From Rhizoctonia solani (lineage: Eukaryota; Basidiomycota; Agaricomycetes; Cantharellales; Ceratobasidiaceae), in assembly GCF_016906535.1 (NCBI RefSeq), contig NC_057373.1:1984001-2048000 (forward strand): DNA of 64,000 bases. Direction: 5' to 3'. The position numbers and the translations under genes were made by a program. A model generated the notes under the pieces. The model ran no database searches. It was not told where the DNA came from and worked only from the letters and a program-made list of their open reading frames with translations. Each line of letters begins with the position of its first letter. The stretch's first letter is position 1. This document shows positions 45,344 to 59,545 of the stretch, piece after piece.

Positions 45344-47966
45344 TTAGGATAGGCCAGGAGTCGAATACGGATGCCCAGGTACCGGATGATGCATGTTGTT
45401 AGGCCCCGGAGGTCCTGGGGGGAATCCTCCGTTCATGGATGGAGCGTACTGCGGCTGCATCGGGTAGTTGGGTGCACCGTGGTTACTCAGCCCTGGGATC
45501 GGAGCAGGAGTGAAACTAGGACCAAACTGAAGATGAGGCTGGGGTATATTGTTATGATACATTGCTTGAGAATATGGACCAGGGGTTGGCGTTGGAATAG
45601 GCATAGGTGCAGGCGTAGGGGTCGAGCCAAACATTGTCAAAAGATGTCCCTTGTGAACATTCGACTCGGGCCCGGCCATACGAGCTGGCATGGGGCGAGA
45701 ATAGAGAGGAGACGGTGGGAGACCCGGGCGAAGCCCTCCGTTTACCAGTCCCATAGGGTATTGCATCCTATCAGTGGGTGGGGGAGGCTGGAATCCGCCT
45801 GGGAGAGCATAGTGATTGAGGAACTGAGCAGCAGGGGTACGGGAGGACATCAGCGGGGTCGGCGGGGCCGGAGTCATCATACGATCCGCATCTCCAGCGA
45901 TCGATTCGAGTAACGCAAGTTGTTTACGGCGACGGTCAAAGGGGTGGTCGCCAGGGTCACCAGGGACAGGCGTCGCAGTTGGGGGAGGTAAGCCGTTGGG
46001 AACACTATATGGCTGGGGTGTAGCAGCCACCCGCTTGTGTGAGACAGGTGATTTAGACGTCAGAGAAGCCGGAACAAGGCCCAGATCTGCAAACGCGGCG
46101 GGTGTCATAGGCGCTACCCTAGGTTGCGAGTTTAGGATGGGTCCAGATAGGACCGATGGTTGGCGATTAGCAAGGGGGTTGCTTGATCTAGCTTCTGCCG
46201 CGATGGGTTGAGGTGGAGGCGTGGGCGTTGGCATTGGTTCTGGTTTGGTAGACGGACTAGCCAACGCATCAAATGGCGAAACAAAGTCAAATATGCTTTT
46301 CGTCGGTGGTGTCTTCTTCCGATCAGTGTACTGGGGCGGCATAGCGGCCTTGGTGTCCATAATAGGTTGCTGGATTGGATCAACAACTGCCGCGGATAGA
46401 GTTAGTCCCTGCAAAAGTCGAGCAAGGTGGGGCGAATCATTGGAAGGTCCTGTTTCCACGCTCCTAACATGCACATCGTTTGCATAGGGAGTATCGCTGG
46501 AGGGTGTAATAGGTTCGAAAGCTGATGCATGAGCACTTGAGCCGCTTGTCAACGCATTTGTACCGGACGAATTCTGGCTGGATGATTCAGAATCGTGACC
46601 AACATGGACAGCCAATGCACGAGGCTTTGCATGCTGAGGGCCCACATCGTCCCATGGGTTTCCCGATTTTGAATCCATCCGCAGATCAGCATCGTATCGT
46701 TCGTGAGGGCGAGCATTGGGTCGGAAGGGGGAAGCAGTATCTAGTTCGTCTACGTAGGTTTGTCCTGGTTGGTAAGAAGCTGGTTCCTGGTTTGAAATGG
46801 CCGGAGTACGTCCACTTTTGCGGACTGCCTTGCGCTGGCGTTTTCTCTCACTGACGAATGCTTTCAATTGGCTGCCGAGTGGTATGTCAGCAAATAAAAT
46901 AAAGTCTAATTATGTCCCACAAACCTAACGAATGGAGAGATAAGATAAAACTTGTTGTTTGCGGCAACTGGTCGGTTTTTCTTCCAAGTCGGAAGATCAC
47001 TAAGCTTGAACCACTCGATTTTCTGAGCGAAAGCCTTTAGAAAAGTTCACAGATAATATTGGGATAAACCTACGCTGATCTCTTTCCTGGTTCTTGTCTG
47101 AAAAACTGTGTCTTCTGGAACGTCGGGGACAATGTATAAAGTAAGCTGCTGTTCTTTGAGTGTGTTTTTAATGAAAATCCGCTTGTCAAGAAGCGAAGTG
47201 ACATCAAATCCTGTTTCTTCTAGGGTCTGGGAGCAGTTTGAGTGCAAGGGCACGAACTAATAGGGAAGCACTCACCTCCCGAATAGCGCAGTCATGTTCC
47301 TCCTCATCCTCGTTAATCTTGCCCTTTGGAAAGCCCCATCCAGATGAAGCCTTCCAGCCCTTGACAAGCACACACTACACAACACAATAGTTAGCCTATC
47401 AGCTGGTCGATAGGCAAGCCATTGCAGGCTTACCTTATCGAGAGAGGAATTCAGCATGATACAACCACACACAGGAACTCGTGTCTTGTATCTCATGAAT
47501 TCCTGAAACGCCTGTTCATGCTCCTGACTGGCACTCCACTGGCGAAGGAGGGGACATGCGGCGAAAAGTTGCTGGGAGAATTTCTTCAATGGAAGCGAGG
47601 GTAAATCGGGATTCTCGTCTCGTATAAAATCCTCATAAAACCAATGCCTAAATAGTTGGGCCTGTGTGAACGAACAGCCTATTAGGACAGGCTAATGTAC
47701 CTACGCCTGTTCTACCTGAAAACATATTCTTTCGACAGTCTCAAGCTCCTCATCAGGAACATTAAGGATGAATCGACTACAATATGGTGTTAAGTAAGAG
47801 GCGTGGGTCTTGTCAATGCAACCCACCTAGAAAGATCTTCCCAAACATCGTCGATGGTAGCATCTTTGAATGAGAAAGATCCAAATACAAGTCCCGGTAA
47901 TGGGGGATCGGATGACGTGGATATTGAGGATTGAGCAAACATTGTATGTGGAGTTTCGCTAGACAT
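45344..47966 (-). CDS. DCP2: mRNA decapping enzyme Dcp2
   Basis: This is the catalytic subunit of the decapping complex; it removes the 5' cap in the cytosol and P-bodies. I take [14 protein letters not shown] at 47966 as the start; the codon opening the longer frame at 48029 is GTG. The N-terminal Dcp2 box A domain follows: [42 protein letters not shown], and [20 protein letters not shown]. The Nudix domain shows [20 protein letters not shown], then [20 protein letters not shown] with REVLEETGFD (Nudix box). Box B is near [17 protein letters not shown]. The C-terminal tail of about 500 residues is Pro/Ser/Thr-rich and disordered, with short leucine-containing motifs such as [11 protein letters not shown] that could bind Edc3 or Pat1. 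It ends [10 protein letters not shown]. Confidence 0.93.
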
Positions 47967-48318
47967 CGGTCGTGGTTGGAGAGCGTCGGTCACTTGGTTG
48001 GCCGTGTGGCGTGTCACAAAGTTGACCACACGTATTAATAATCCCGTGGCAAGTGGCTATTACTCATCGCATCAAGATAGGGAGTACGACAATGAACATA
48101 CTTCTGGGCCAGGGTTAACCTTCAGTTGATTCATGTGATCATAACGCCAATAAGGTCAGACCTATAGGCATAACGTCCGCGGCACACTATGAAGAAGTTG
48201 AAACCATGTATTTTTTAAAAATTAAACTCGAACCAGTCGTCGTTCCATTTCATCGATCAGGCTCTACTAAGAGCTACATAATAAATAACTGTCTGTATCA
48301 TTCTTATCTAGTATCGAC
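47967..48318. other. Intergenic region between DCP2 and M28 peptidase-like gene
   Basis: This is the promoter of DCP2 and the 3' flank of the next minus-strand gene. It contains AT-rich tracts around 48210-48310 and no gene. Confidence 0.5.
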
Positions 48319-51300
48319 CTAGTTCAGGCTTTTCGCCAGCTTCTCTAGCAAATGGGTGAGTCTTTCTGCCTCGCGCGCCACAAGAGTAGCGTTCTTCTCA
48401 ATTGTGATAGCTTCAGTAAGCGCAGGTAGGGTGGTCGCACCATAGCCCTGCATAGACCGTTTAGTATACGGGCCAACTTCAGCTCTCAGGCGTTGACTTA
48501 CCAACCACTTTCCGGGTGCTACCCCGAGATGGCGGTACCTACACCAGAATGCTCAGCACTATTTTAGAGCGTAAACCATGTGGCTTACCATTCGCGGTCT
48601 TTGATCCCCTCCCCGGACAAGAAGCCTTGTTCGAATGTCGACAGCTTCTTATTCACAGCTTGCACTTCTTTTACTGCACGAATAAGCTTTCGAATATTTC
48701 TGTGTTGGCCACGCTCCTCATGGTCGTGCTCCTTGGTCCTTTCATGTTGCTCATCGACCCACGCAGGGAGTCTTCCAATACGTGGCGTAGCACGAGCCCC
48801 CTTTGGCCACTTTTGAGGGTAGGAGGATTTCTTTTCCTCGCGTACTCCAAAAACCTTTTTGATCCATGCACGTGCTCCAGCGAATTTACGGTGGCTACAT
48901 GCGCCTTGTTTCTCTCTGTGAATAACTTTTTCCAAAGCTCTCTTCAGGCGGTGCTCCGCGACCGCTTTACGATCATCGAGCTTCTTGCTGGCTTTCTTGA
49001 CTTTTGTGATGGCGTGACGAAGATCCGTAAAGTTAGGTGTCTCGGACAACCCAGTGGCAAGTTCGACAACACTGTGACAAGCTGTAAGCATATATCAGAG
49101 CCAGTGAGCTTGTACGCACTGATCCAAATAATTCTCTAATTCGTACGCGTAGTGTGTCGTCTATATCTACTGTAAGTGAATGAACACTAGACAGTTGAGC
49201 ACTTACGTTCAACGGTAGGACGATAGAGTCCGCGAGTCGGAGAAGAACAAGTCCCAAATGCTTAGCAATCGCAACGTGTCTTAAAAAGCCTATTAAGCCC
49301 AAAGGTTTAGTCTATAGAGCTGACCTTGTTCCCTGACTGAACTGACCAGGATCTCCATATTTCTCCATCCAAGTTTGTGAGTCCCAGATTGAATGGTAAT
49401 GGTAGACAGCACTTTGAGAAGTTCCACTAAATGCTTCATCTGAACTTGCAATCTGGGTGGGCGATGGATTATTTGGCGTCAATAGAAGAGTTGTTAGGAA
49501 TAAAATCGGAAAGTAAGCAATACTTACACCTAGCCTCTGCAAAAATACAGTGTAGTCACTGCCGCTACCGAGGGGGCTAACTCCAGTGCCTGAAGCAGCA
49601 TTACGCGCAAGTTCAGTTTCTTGTTGAACTACAAAGGCGTCCTTTTCAATAGGCCCAGTGAATGGCCCAAGATCATCCCTTGCATCCCACAAGGTGCGGT
49701 TTGCGTCGGATGGGTGAGGGACATCGATAGCTGCTTGGCGAAGAATATGCGCTAAGGAAGGCGACCCCGAAAGTCCAAACCTATCGCCAGCTGATGCAAC
49801 ATCTGCAAGGAAATAGAATACAATGAATTCATATCCTCAAAAGTCGAGAGCAACTTACCGACGTTGAGATACGCAACCACATGCTCTTGAATCCAATCTT
49901 CGATAGCGATATTTGAGTGTAAATTCCCATGGAGAAAACAGTAAACTTACCAGCAAAGTCTTCGCCCCATTCCGTACTCCCAATTAGGCCATACTAATGC
50001 GATTTAGTAACTACCAAACAAGTGCTATAAGAAAAGACGCACCTCTTCAGCGTCCCAGCTTGCGAACACGATTGTCCGAAGAGGTTTCCATCCTTGTTTT
50101 AATAATTTTCCAAACCCCCTATATTCCGGCATTAAGTTATTGATTTAATGTCAATCACAATAGACCTACTTGGCAATTTCATGAACCGACACTGTGCCAC
50201 TGGTAGGGTCACTGGCACCCAGAACCTGAGAACCAAGTCAGGAAAGATCAGAATAAACAGCGGTGGTTAGCCTAATTACCCATGCGTCTCGATGGTTTCC
50301 AAGAAGAACTACTTCGTTGCGGATATGACCTGGGATGACTGCCATGGTGTTCCAAATAGGTTTGATCTCGTTCTTTACTCGATTCAACAGTCGAATTTTG
50401 CGACTACTGAAAATAGAATCGTTTCTGCCCAATTCTTTTAGGAGAACCTGTGCATTGGCCCAAGATATAGGGAGTGAAGGGATGGAGGGGATATTAGTTC
50501 CCTCGGTGCGGTTTGCATTGGGGTAGGCAGGGGTTCCTGGGGTTCCGGGGTCCCCTTGAAAGCTAATTGTTAGAGCGTGGCTTGGAGATACGATCAGAGA
50601 CCTACCAGGGTATGTGCTTAGGAACAAAACACTACCGCGTTGTACCGAGTCTGGATTTAGTGCTGGACCATTGGGCCAGCTTCGAACCCTATTTACAAGA
50701 TGGACTCAAAATTCTGATTACGGATGCTTACTATTCATATCCGTTCTCGACTGTAACGGCCCCATTATCACGAGGGTCAGAATATATCAAGACGCCAACG
50801 GCACCAGCTTCTTGAGCTGCTTGAACCTATAGAAACCTCTCATTAGCGATAACTTGTGGGTCAAGTTCGCTATAATACGCACTTTGAGTCCACGAAAGAC
50901 TGCACCATATCTTATCAGTGCAATGGATCCAGTTAGTTCATATCCTTTCCAGCGGGTGTTAGTCCGTTTGCTACAATGTGTTTAAATACCAACACTCACC
51001 TGCTGCAGCGAGTTCGTCGAAGTCTTGTTTGCGGCCGTAACCGACATGGACAAGTTTTCCCTAAAAAGACAGTTAATTCATTCCTGTAGCCTCATTACGT
51101 TACACGACCAACCTGGACATCACCTCCTTTGCTAAACCCGTGCCAGGCTCCAATCGTATCGTACCATTGGCCGGCAGGATCTCCTTCCGCAGGGGCTTCC
51201 TCCACGTTCGCACTCCAAAATGGGGTTCCATCCTCGTTGAGGATCTCTAATTTACGTTCTTTAGGATAGTTGAGCAGGGGGTAATAGGTGTCTATCCATG

Positions 51301-51892
51301 CAGTAGGCTCTGTAGTATGAGCTATAGACAAAATGGCTTGGCGAGATTCTTCGCTTCCGGCATCGAAGACAGGGAGGGATTTTGACGTGGACTTAATCCC
51401 AAGATGCTTCCTAAAGGCCTCCAACTGTTGAACAGACGAATAATAGTCGTTTGCCGTGCCAGCAAGATGCGGCTTTTCTGTCCAGACCCTCGCAACACTA
51501 AATAATATAAGTGTATAGAGCAGTCGCAGGAGAATAAGCACTCACGAGATGGCGCTTTGTGCGCTCGGAGATGACCTAAATCCCAATGGCTCAACAAGAC
51601 TCCAAAACGTGGACCGAAAACAAGCTCACAAGAAAATATCTTCTGCTTTTTGAGGATCAAGTCCAAAGTTTTTATACCTATGACTAATTTCATTGCTTGT
51701 TCCCACCAAAGGGTCAATGAGATTAGCCGGTCCAATACGATAGGTATTCCAGGATGTGGCTCCCAAGTAGAATAAACCACAGGCAGTTGCTAGGGCAGCA
51801 ACATTTCTAAGCCTATGAGGGCGGTTGACGCTACGTGAGGCAGCCGGAGGAGGCAGTTCGACGAGGCCTTTAGTCACTTTTTCGCCTCCCAT
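48319..51892 (-). CDS. Glutamate carboxypeptidase II / Vps70-like M28 family membrane protein
   Basis: This is a type II membrane protein with a PA domain, an M28-type peptidase domain and a transferrin-receptor-like dimerisation domain. The start [20 protein letters not shown] is followed by a membrane segment [16 protein letters not shown]. The PA-like region has [20 protein letters not shown] and [16 protein letters not shown]. The peptidase domain shows [11 protein letters not shown] (zinc His/Asp region), [40 protein letters not shown] (E-E with catalytic Glu), and [38 protein letters not shown] with later ligands. The C-terminal helical domain ends KLAKSLN. Key zinc-site text looks intact. 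In fungi the family includes Vps70, linked to vacuolar sorting. It has many short introns. Confidence 0.88.
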
Positions 51893-52660
51893 GGTTGGCG
51901 TCAGGCGTTGTAATACTACACTTGCAATTCTGCTTCTTTTGTGCGTGATCGGTGGGTGGAGCTATATTAGTCACAATCACGTGAAGCCCGCATATAATTC
52001 ACTCTTTGCAAGTTTTAGATGTTGATCAGAATTGAATGTTGCTGAATTATTGATATATGCCCCTTTTCTATATAAGCAAATGTGGAAATTCCGATGCCTT
52101 TCATTGCTTGCAACTCCAATTTATTTGTAGAATATGCTTATTTCTCTCACTACGCACTCAAACCTCTCAATCCGTAACCTTCGCCGCCGCCATTCGCCTT
52201 GCACGGTGTTTACTGCTTAGCCATCTGATGAATTTCTGCGAATCTAACAAGGTCATCTCCTAAAAGGATGGGGACCGCTCTCCGTCGATTAGCGAATCTG
52301 ACGGGAAATACTTGTAAACAATAACGGCGCTCACTAAGAAGGGGTCACTGGCTAATAGAAGAGGGAAAAAGGCAATGATGATTACTGAAACATAGCAAAT
52401 TGCGAAGACGGGTTAGTGAATCTGGATACACACGGCGAGATATGTCTAAGCGCGCCAGCGCTTAAAATGAGACTCCACCAAATATTACGGATTTATTTCA
52501 GTTCGACGAATTTAATATCGCAATTTGCGAATTAAAGTTAACACAATATCACGTGTGGTTGATCTTTGGCGCTTCACTTAATCCGAAGAAAGCCGACCAA
52601 TAAATATACCACATCCCTTCAAATAATCTCATACTCACACTTACCTGGACCTCACAAAAT
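51893..52660. promoter_or_regulatory. Long divergent intergenic region with a short inverted repeat
   Basis: 768 bases lie between two opposite start codons. It is AT-rich and contains no gene I can support. An 11-base inverted repeat, GCAAATTGCGA at 52395-52405 and its reverse complement at 52518-52528, flanks about 110 bases. AGCGAATCTGACGGG-like words recur around 52290 and 52415. Confidence 0.45.
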
Positions 52661-54248
<1,588 letters not shown>

Positions 54249-54468
54249 GAGTCTGGTCTGTTGGTAATAGCAGCATGCATTCACAGAAGGGCATCCAAAA
54301 GCCTGGACATAGTACAAACACGAAAACGACCAAGTCCAAATTGTGTGGTTGAGTTCGAAAGTTAAACCAAAACTAGGGCTGATTGAATAGCATATGGGTA
54401 TCAGTCAAGGTATCAGAAGAGTCCAAAATAAAGATCGAGAAAGAAAAAAAACAGAGTTGGATGGTGGT

Positions 54469-56078
54469 TTACTCGGGCAAAGAATCGAGTGCAGCACTAA
54501 TAACGTCCACCTTTTTCTTTCCTTCGGTATCACCATGCCCGGAGTTGCTTTCCTTCTCGGTTTCATCGCCACCGTCGATGGAGGCTCTACCCGGAATAGC
54601 AGTCGAAAGAGCATCGTCTGATGCAAGCCCGCCCCCTTTCCCAGCTGTGACAGGCAAGTCTGTCAAGATGGACAACGGAGTGATGGGGCTGACATGTGCC
54701 TTGAGGGGCGACTCAGGAAGAGGGACTTGTTCGGGCTTCGGCTCGCTGTCGCGGCGGTTATCGCCAATACCAGTTGTCGACCTGTCCTCCGAGTCCGACT
54801 CGGATTCAGATTCGGATTCAGAATTTTCGCGTTCAATGTGATCTGGATCGAGAACAATGCCGCCGCCAATACTTCCGCCCGTGCGCCAGCTCCCACCGGT
54901 GCGGAAACTAGCCGGGCGTCGAGTTCCAACCACAGCGCTCCATCGGCTTTCTCCGCTTTCCCAACTGCCACGCCTGCGGATGGCCCGCACGCTGACGCTA
55001 ACAGCATCAGCCTCTACTGGGCGCGAAACGTTGAAATTAGACGATGCAAGTGTCAATATACTGGCATTGTCGAGAGGCGGCGAAGATGGGCGGGGGTTAT
55101 TTCGTGGATGAGGATGACTGTGGGTAGGTACTTGGGCCGTTATGTCTTCATCTCCTGCACTATCGCCAGAAAGGAAATAAGGCGCAGTCGACAGAGGAGA
55201 GGACGGATAAGCTGCGTTTGAAAACGTCACAGAAGCTGCCGAGGAGGTCGGTTGATGGTGAGCTGACCGGGTGGAAGGGAAGCGTGCAAACTGCGCAGAG
55301 GTCGGAGATGGTGCGACCACGGTAGGAATCGGCGTATGAGCCTGAGCAATATGTGCCATTTGTCCACCTCCTCCAATGTCAACTGAGAGAAGAGTGGTGG
55401 GTTTGGTTGAAACCGAAGGAGAACCCACGGTACGCGGGTCCGATATATATCCAGAATGTGTAGTCTGGGTAAGATGAGTGGTGTTGGAAGGCGTAGGTGA
55501 AGGGGGGGATGTCGGAGGTAGGGGACGAATTGACGCATCGTCGTCAGCTTCGTACTGCATAGATGGCGCCCATATTGACTCGGGACCGAGAGAAGGAGAG
55601 AGAGAACGCGACCGGATGCTGGTTGCGTCCCTCAAACTGGCTTCAAGTTCGCCATCGACATCGCCCACAGTGACGCCACTTCGCCTTTTCCTATTGGATG
55701 GACCGACTGAGCGGGACTGGGAGATTGGACGCACGTGCCGGGGACTGGGATCCCGTCCGCGCTCGTAACCGGGAACAGGCGGATGTGCTGGTTTGCGTCC
55801 GGCAAGTTTGCGCTGGAACCATTGATAATTGGCTTGCTGCCTTTGCGCCGGACTTTCTTGGTACCTTCAATAGGTGATGAAGTAGCAGTCGGCGGGACTG
55901 CAGTGGTCTTGGACGGCGGGGATGTAACCTTTGGCTGTGTACCTTTGGATACGGTAGCCTGTTTACCAAGAGGAGATGACTTCACGGCGGGAGAGGGCTT
56001 GGGTGTTGCGAGCTGCTTTCCGTTTGGCGAAGTGGGATTGCCTGCTTGAGCAGGAGTTTCAGACGCTGGGACCGGCAT
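54469..56078 (-). CDS. Disordered Ser/Pro-rich protein of unknown function
   Basis: The start MPVPASETPAQAGNPTSPNG leads a Pro/Ser/Thr/Lys-rich head and then KVRRKGSKPIINGSSANLPD with ANQHIRLFP. A 53-base intron (GTTACG ... CCCAG, about 55721-55773) joins this in frame to SRSVGPSNRKRRSGVTVGDV. The long rest has repeated Ser-Pro and Thr-Pro sites, SWESGESRWSAVVGTRRPAS, GGSWRTGGSIGGGIVLDPDH and an acidic Ser-Glu repeat ESESESESDSEDRS, ending DSLPE. No domain is recognised and no membrane segment is visible. The phosphorylation-site density suggests a signalling or scaffold protein, but I assign no function. The alternative to the intron is one missing C in the C4 run within it. Confidence 0.55.
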
Positions 56079-56382
56079 TGCTCTGAACGTTTTCAGGCCA
56101 GATTAGGACAGCCACCTCGCACAAAATAAAAAGAACAAACCAAAACCAAAATCCGATGATTGTGTTGAAGAGGCTGTAGGAGATAATTACAAGGCTAGAG
56201 ATACAGGGCAGCGGGCTGTGGTCGTGGTCGAGTTGAAGATCACGATGGTCGACGAAACTGACCAGGAGCCTGCCAGAGTGGTGCTGAGCCAAATAACCCA
56301 ACTCATTAGCACCGCCACACATCGCTCTTGAAATTGGGTGCTGCCAAGGGAGCCTGGCGATCCCACTTTCAAACTTTTCGCA
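56079..56382. promoter_or_regulatory. Divergent promoter region, unknown gene and WKF-domain gene
   Basis: 304 bases lie between the two ATGs. A minus-strand open frame crosses it (56059-56652) and looks hydrophobic but overlaps the WKF exon antisense. No element is recognised. Confidence 0.4.
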
Positions 56383-57452
56383 ATGGTCAGCGCCCCTCCT
56401 ATCCCCACGAATAAAACCCAATCGAAGAAGAAACAAAAGGAACAACAGCCGGAAATTCGGCCCGACTCCACTCAGAAAGAGAAGAAAAGGAAAAAGAAAC
56501 AACACGAGGATGCCAATACGTGTGAGGCGAAAGCAGCCGAACCGGTTCAGCTGACCAGCGAGCATACTGAACCACCCACAAAAAAGCAGAAGAGGGATGA
56601 GGCGTGACACCTGAAATAGGAGAGCAACAGGATGCCGAGTCCCAAGCTGCATTGTCTAAAAAACCAAAGCGGGAGAAGAGGCCCAAGAAACCCAAGGATA
56701 AATCAAAGGCAAGTGCACGTAAATATTTAGCGTAAATCACAGCGACGTACTAAACGACCAAGCAGGGGCGCAAGGATGAAACCTCGAACCTCAAGGACAA
56801 CATACGAATCGCAGATGTACCAATCCCTTATACCAATCCGTTGACAGACGAATCCTGTCGGATTTTGCCCAACGTGGTGAGGTTACCTTGTAGCTCATGT
56901 TAATGTTTGTGTCGACTAACATGTTACATAGGCCTTGCGTATGCCTACCAATACGCCCAGCATGTTTCGCTGTCTTCTGAATCTGAACGGGCTGCGAAGC
57001 AGCCTTGGAAATTTAACAAAGCCCGCCAGAACTGGATCTTACGCAACGTAATAGAACCCGCGACTATCCCAGACTCATACCTCCCTATATCTCTTATATA
57101 TGTTCAGAACATTCAAGGAGGAGCGCGCAATGTAAGTGCTAACATATGGCTTCGAGCACCTCGATTGATCGTTTCCATAATTCAGGAATTAAAAAAGACT
57201 TGTAAAGTAATAAAGAAGCAAGCCAAAAATTCCAAGGCCTCCCCATCAAGTGATTCAAACGGGTCTAAACCTGAAGCAGACCAACCTTCAGAAGCAAAAA
57301 GTGAATCAACTAAAAAGGTAACTTTTGCGGCCGGGACCACGGAGCCTAAAGTTACAGAATCAGAAATCTCTGCGCCAAGTAAGGTAAAAGTTAAACGGGC
57401 CAAAATTATTCTAAAGGTTTTGAAGGGCGAAATTCGGCCTCAGGACGTGTAA
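56383..57452 (+). CDS. WKF-domain protein (C7orf50-like, probably nucleolar)
   Basis: The start MVSAPPIPTNKTQSKKKQKE leads a Lys-rich head (KEKKRKKKQHED). After a frame problem near 56600, the text continues EQQDAESQAALSKKPKREKR, then KDKSKGRKDETSNLKDNIRI across a GC-AG intron (56709-56765). Next is ILPN and, after a short intron, LAYAYQYAQHVSLSSESERA followed by KQPWKFNKARQNWILRNVI, the WKF signature (W-K-F-x-K-x-R-Q-N-W). The C-terminus is basic and ends KIILKVLKGEIRPQDV. Human C7orf50 and yeast relatives are nucleolar and linked to ribosome biogenesis. At 56600 either one base is missing in a G run or an 80-base intron with a GTGAGG donor at 56521 is used. Confidence 0.75.
56709..56765 (+). 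other. Candidate GC-AG intron with consensus GCAAGT donor
   Basis: The exon end AAATCAAAG is followed by GCAAGT, and the intron ends CAAGCAG after a branch-point-like GTACTAAAC. Phase 0 joining keeps the lysine-rich frame open. Confidence 0.6.
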
Positions 57453-57654
57453 CCGTGTATTCTACAGATATCATGATTGCATTTCATTTCAGTAAGAAGT
57501 TGCTTAAACGTAAAAGTCCTATCTTGGTAACCAGAGATAATATGCCGTGCGTAATGGAACCCAGTAGCCTTGGTAAACAACAAGACTCAAACTACGTATA
57601 TAGACCCAACTTCAAGATAAATAAGTCCGAATCACAATGTCATGTATAGTTACT

Positions 57655-59182
57655 TTATACTTCGGGAATATACCTATGCTGATCAGGCCGAGTCTGTTGG
57701 TAACTATACTCAGAACTACCATGTCCCAAGATACTTGTTTGAGAAGTAGCGCCTGTATATGGCGCCGGCGGGGGAAATGTCGATGGATCACTAAATGCCG
57801 ACCTCAGCATATGATCCGAAAACAGAGAACCCGGACCTCCTACCTGGGATCATAAGGCTTATAAGTAGTAGGAGCATAAGGTTTCTCCTGCATAACGGCT
57901 CCTGTTCCGTGCTCCTCACCCTGAGAGGTGGGGACTGGCGTGTATGCTCCAGTGCCGTAGGGCTGCACAGCATATCCAGTTCCCTGTTCATGCTGCCCAG
58001 CGTAACCATCTCCGGAATAACTTTCGTTGGTGGGTCGGGGGTCGGCTGAGGCGTTCTTTCTTCGACGGAGAACGAACCACGCGAGTACACCCAAAAGCGC
58101 GACGCCGAGCACACCACCTACAACACCACCCGCAATAGCACCTATCGAATCAAACGCATATATGACCATCAGAATCGAGTTCATTGAAGCTGGGTCAATT
58201 TTTACCTACCTGCATTACTATTGGAGCCGCTAGGAGCCGACGTTGGTGTAGGCGTGCCCGTAGTAGAAGTTGGGGCCTGGATTCGAGTGCTCATAGATTC
58301 GGTCGCTAAGTAATAATTAATGACGATCCGTCATCGCACTAGCTCTACATAACACACCTGTCGCTGCAGTTGCAACTTGGCGGGCTTGATCAGCTTGGAA
58401 TGTACCTGGGGAAGTGAAATCGAGGTAGGCCCAGCTCGGGATAGCCACAGAGGGAGGAAGTTGAAGAGGGTATCTGCCGACCGTAACATCGTTGTGTGAG
58501 CAATTAGATATCCAGTTCGCCCTAGTATGTGGTTTAGCTTATATTTCGGAAAGTAACAATTGAAACTTAAGGTACCAGGTTGCAGTTCTTCCACCCTGGC
58601 AGAGAGAGCATGCTTGAAGCAAGTTCCATACTACGGTATTGCACCTTGAAGAGATATTAGGCCAGTGTAATGGATCCAATTTAGGTAAATATATCTCACC
58701 GACAAACGTTTGCCCCACTCCCTTGGGGCCCTCTGTACTGATGTCGAAAGTGATCAAAATGGATGGCCGCCACAACGCAGTAAAATCACATACGGGAGCC
58801 CCGCCCGGGAAACCATTTACACTCCAGTCTGACCGGTACTTGAGTTAATTGCTTTGGCACATGTATATTTGAGACTCACTTCCGCCATTACATTGAGCGG
58901 ATAAATATCCTGATTGTAAACATGGGGTTTGACCTAAGGTGTTTATCGTCTACCCGGATGAGTAGAAGTAATTAATATATTATACAAAGCTATGTTACAA
59001 AAACCTACCCATTGATAATCCAACACGCACGTAGTCACGTTGCTAGTCTTCATGGGAGCAAAATGAGGTATGATCAAGCACCTCCGGTTGAACTGAAAGA
59101 AGCTTACCACCTGAGCATATGCAACTTGAACACTCGCAACCACGAAGAGCGGAATGGCCAACGAAGTCTCGCCGAAACGCAT
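57655..59182 (-). CDS. Type I membrane protein of unknown function, paralogue A
   Basis: The signal peptide MRFGETSLAIPLFVVASVQV is followed by AYAQ. The lumenal part has TPCLQSGYLSAQCNGG, CNTVVWNLLQACSLCQGGRT (two C-x2-C-like pairs), NWISNCSHNDVTVGRYPLQL and IPSWAYLDFTSPGTFQADQA. A Ser/Thr-rich stalk (APTSTTGTPTPTSAPSGSNS) precedes the membrane helix GAIAGGVVGGVLGVALLGVL with AWFVLRRRK. The cytosolic tail is Tyr/Pro/Gly-rich. An open frame ending KPYDPR reads into a donor; splicing 54 bases later continues SDPSTFPPPAPYTG and ends QHRYIPEV. The family is common in basidiomycetes; its function is unknown. It stands in tandem with a paralogue. Confidence 0.72.
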
Positions 59183-59545
59183 AGTACCGTGTGAGGGTGG
59201 CGAAGATGAGCTCCTACCAGCTTGTCGTGTTATAGCTCCCCAGCCCCGCACACTTGCAGTAAGATGCCCGAGGGCTCGGAGTGCGCTCCAAGTAGGGTAC
59301 CCTAATCAATACCAATCTTCGCGAATCCGTCCGTTGGGCTGTGCGTGGTCGGCTTCTCTCATCTCCAAACACCGCCACAATTGTAATGCCTTGTCGGCAT
59401 TATAAATATAAATATAGATTGGTATCGCGAACTGAACCGGTAAAGTTTACAACAATAATCCTTGACCACCTACAACCAAAAAAAAACTTCGTGTTTGGCC
59501 TGCTCAAGCGAGACCGGGGTTTGCACTGGCCATCTCGGTCAAACC
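59183..59545. other. Region between the paralogous membrane-protein genes
   Basis: This is the promoter of paralogue A and the 3' flank of paralogue B. An AT-rich TATAAATATAAATATAG stretch sits at 59401-59417. No gene is seen. Confidence 0.5.

Noticed and set aside
48516..49139. Plus-strand open frame of 207 residues
   Set aside because: It lies antisense to C-terminal exons of the M28 peptidase-like gene, where conserved sequence is on the minus strand.
54663..55221. Alternative frames inside the disordered-protein gene
   Set aside because: They are long because the region is GC-rich with few stops; the Ser/Pro-rich frame ending at 54469 is the only one with a consistent composition and start.
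56059..56652. Minus-strand open frame of 197 residues with hydrophobic stretches
   Set aside because: It is antisense to the first exon of the WKF-domain gene, and its hydrophobicity is the reverse complement of Lys-rich codons (AAG becoming CTT); it has no start context or family signature.
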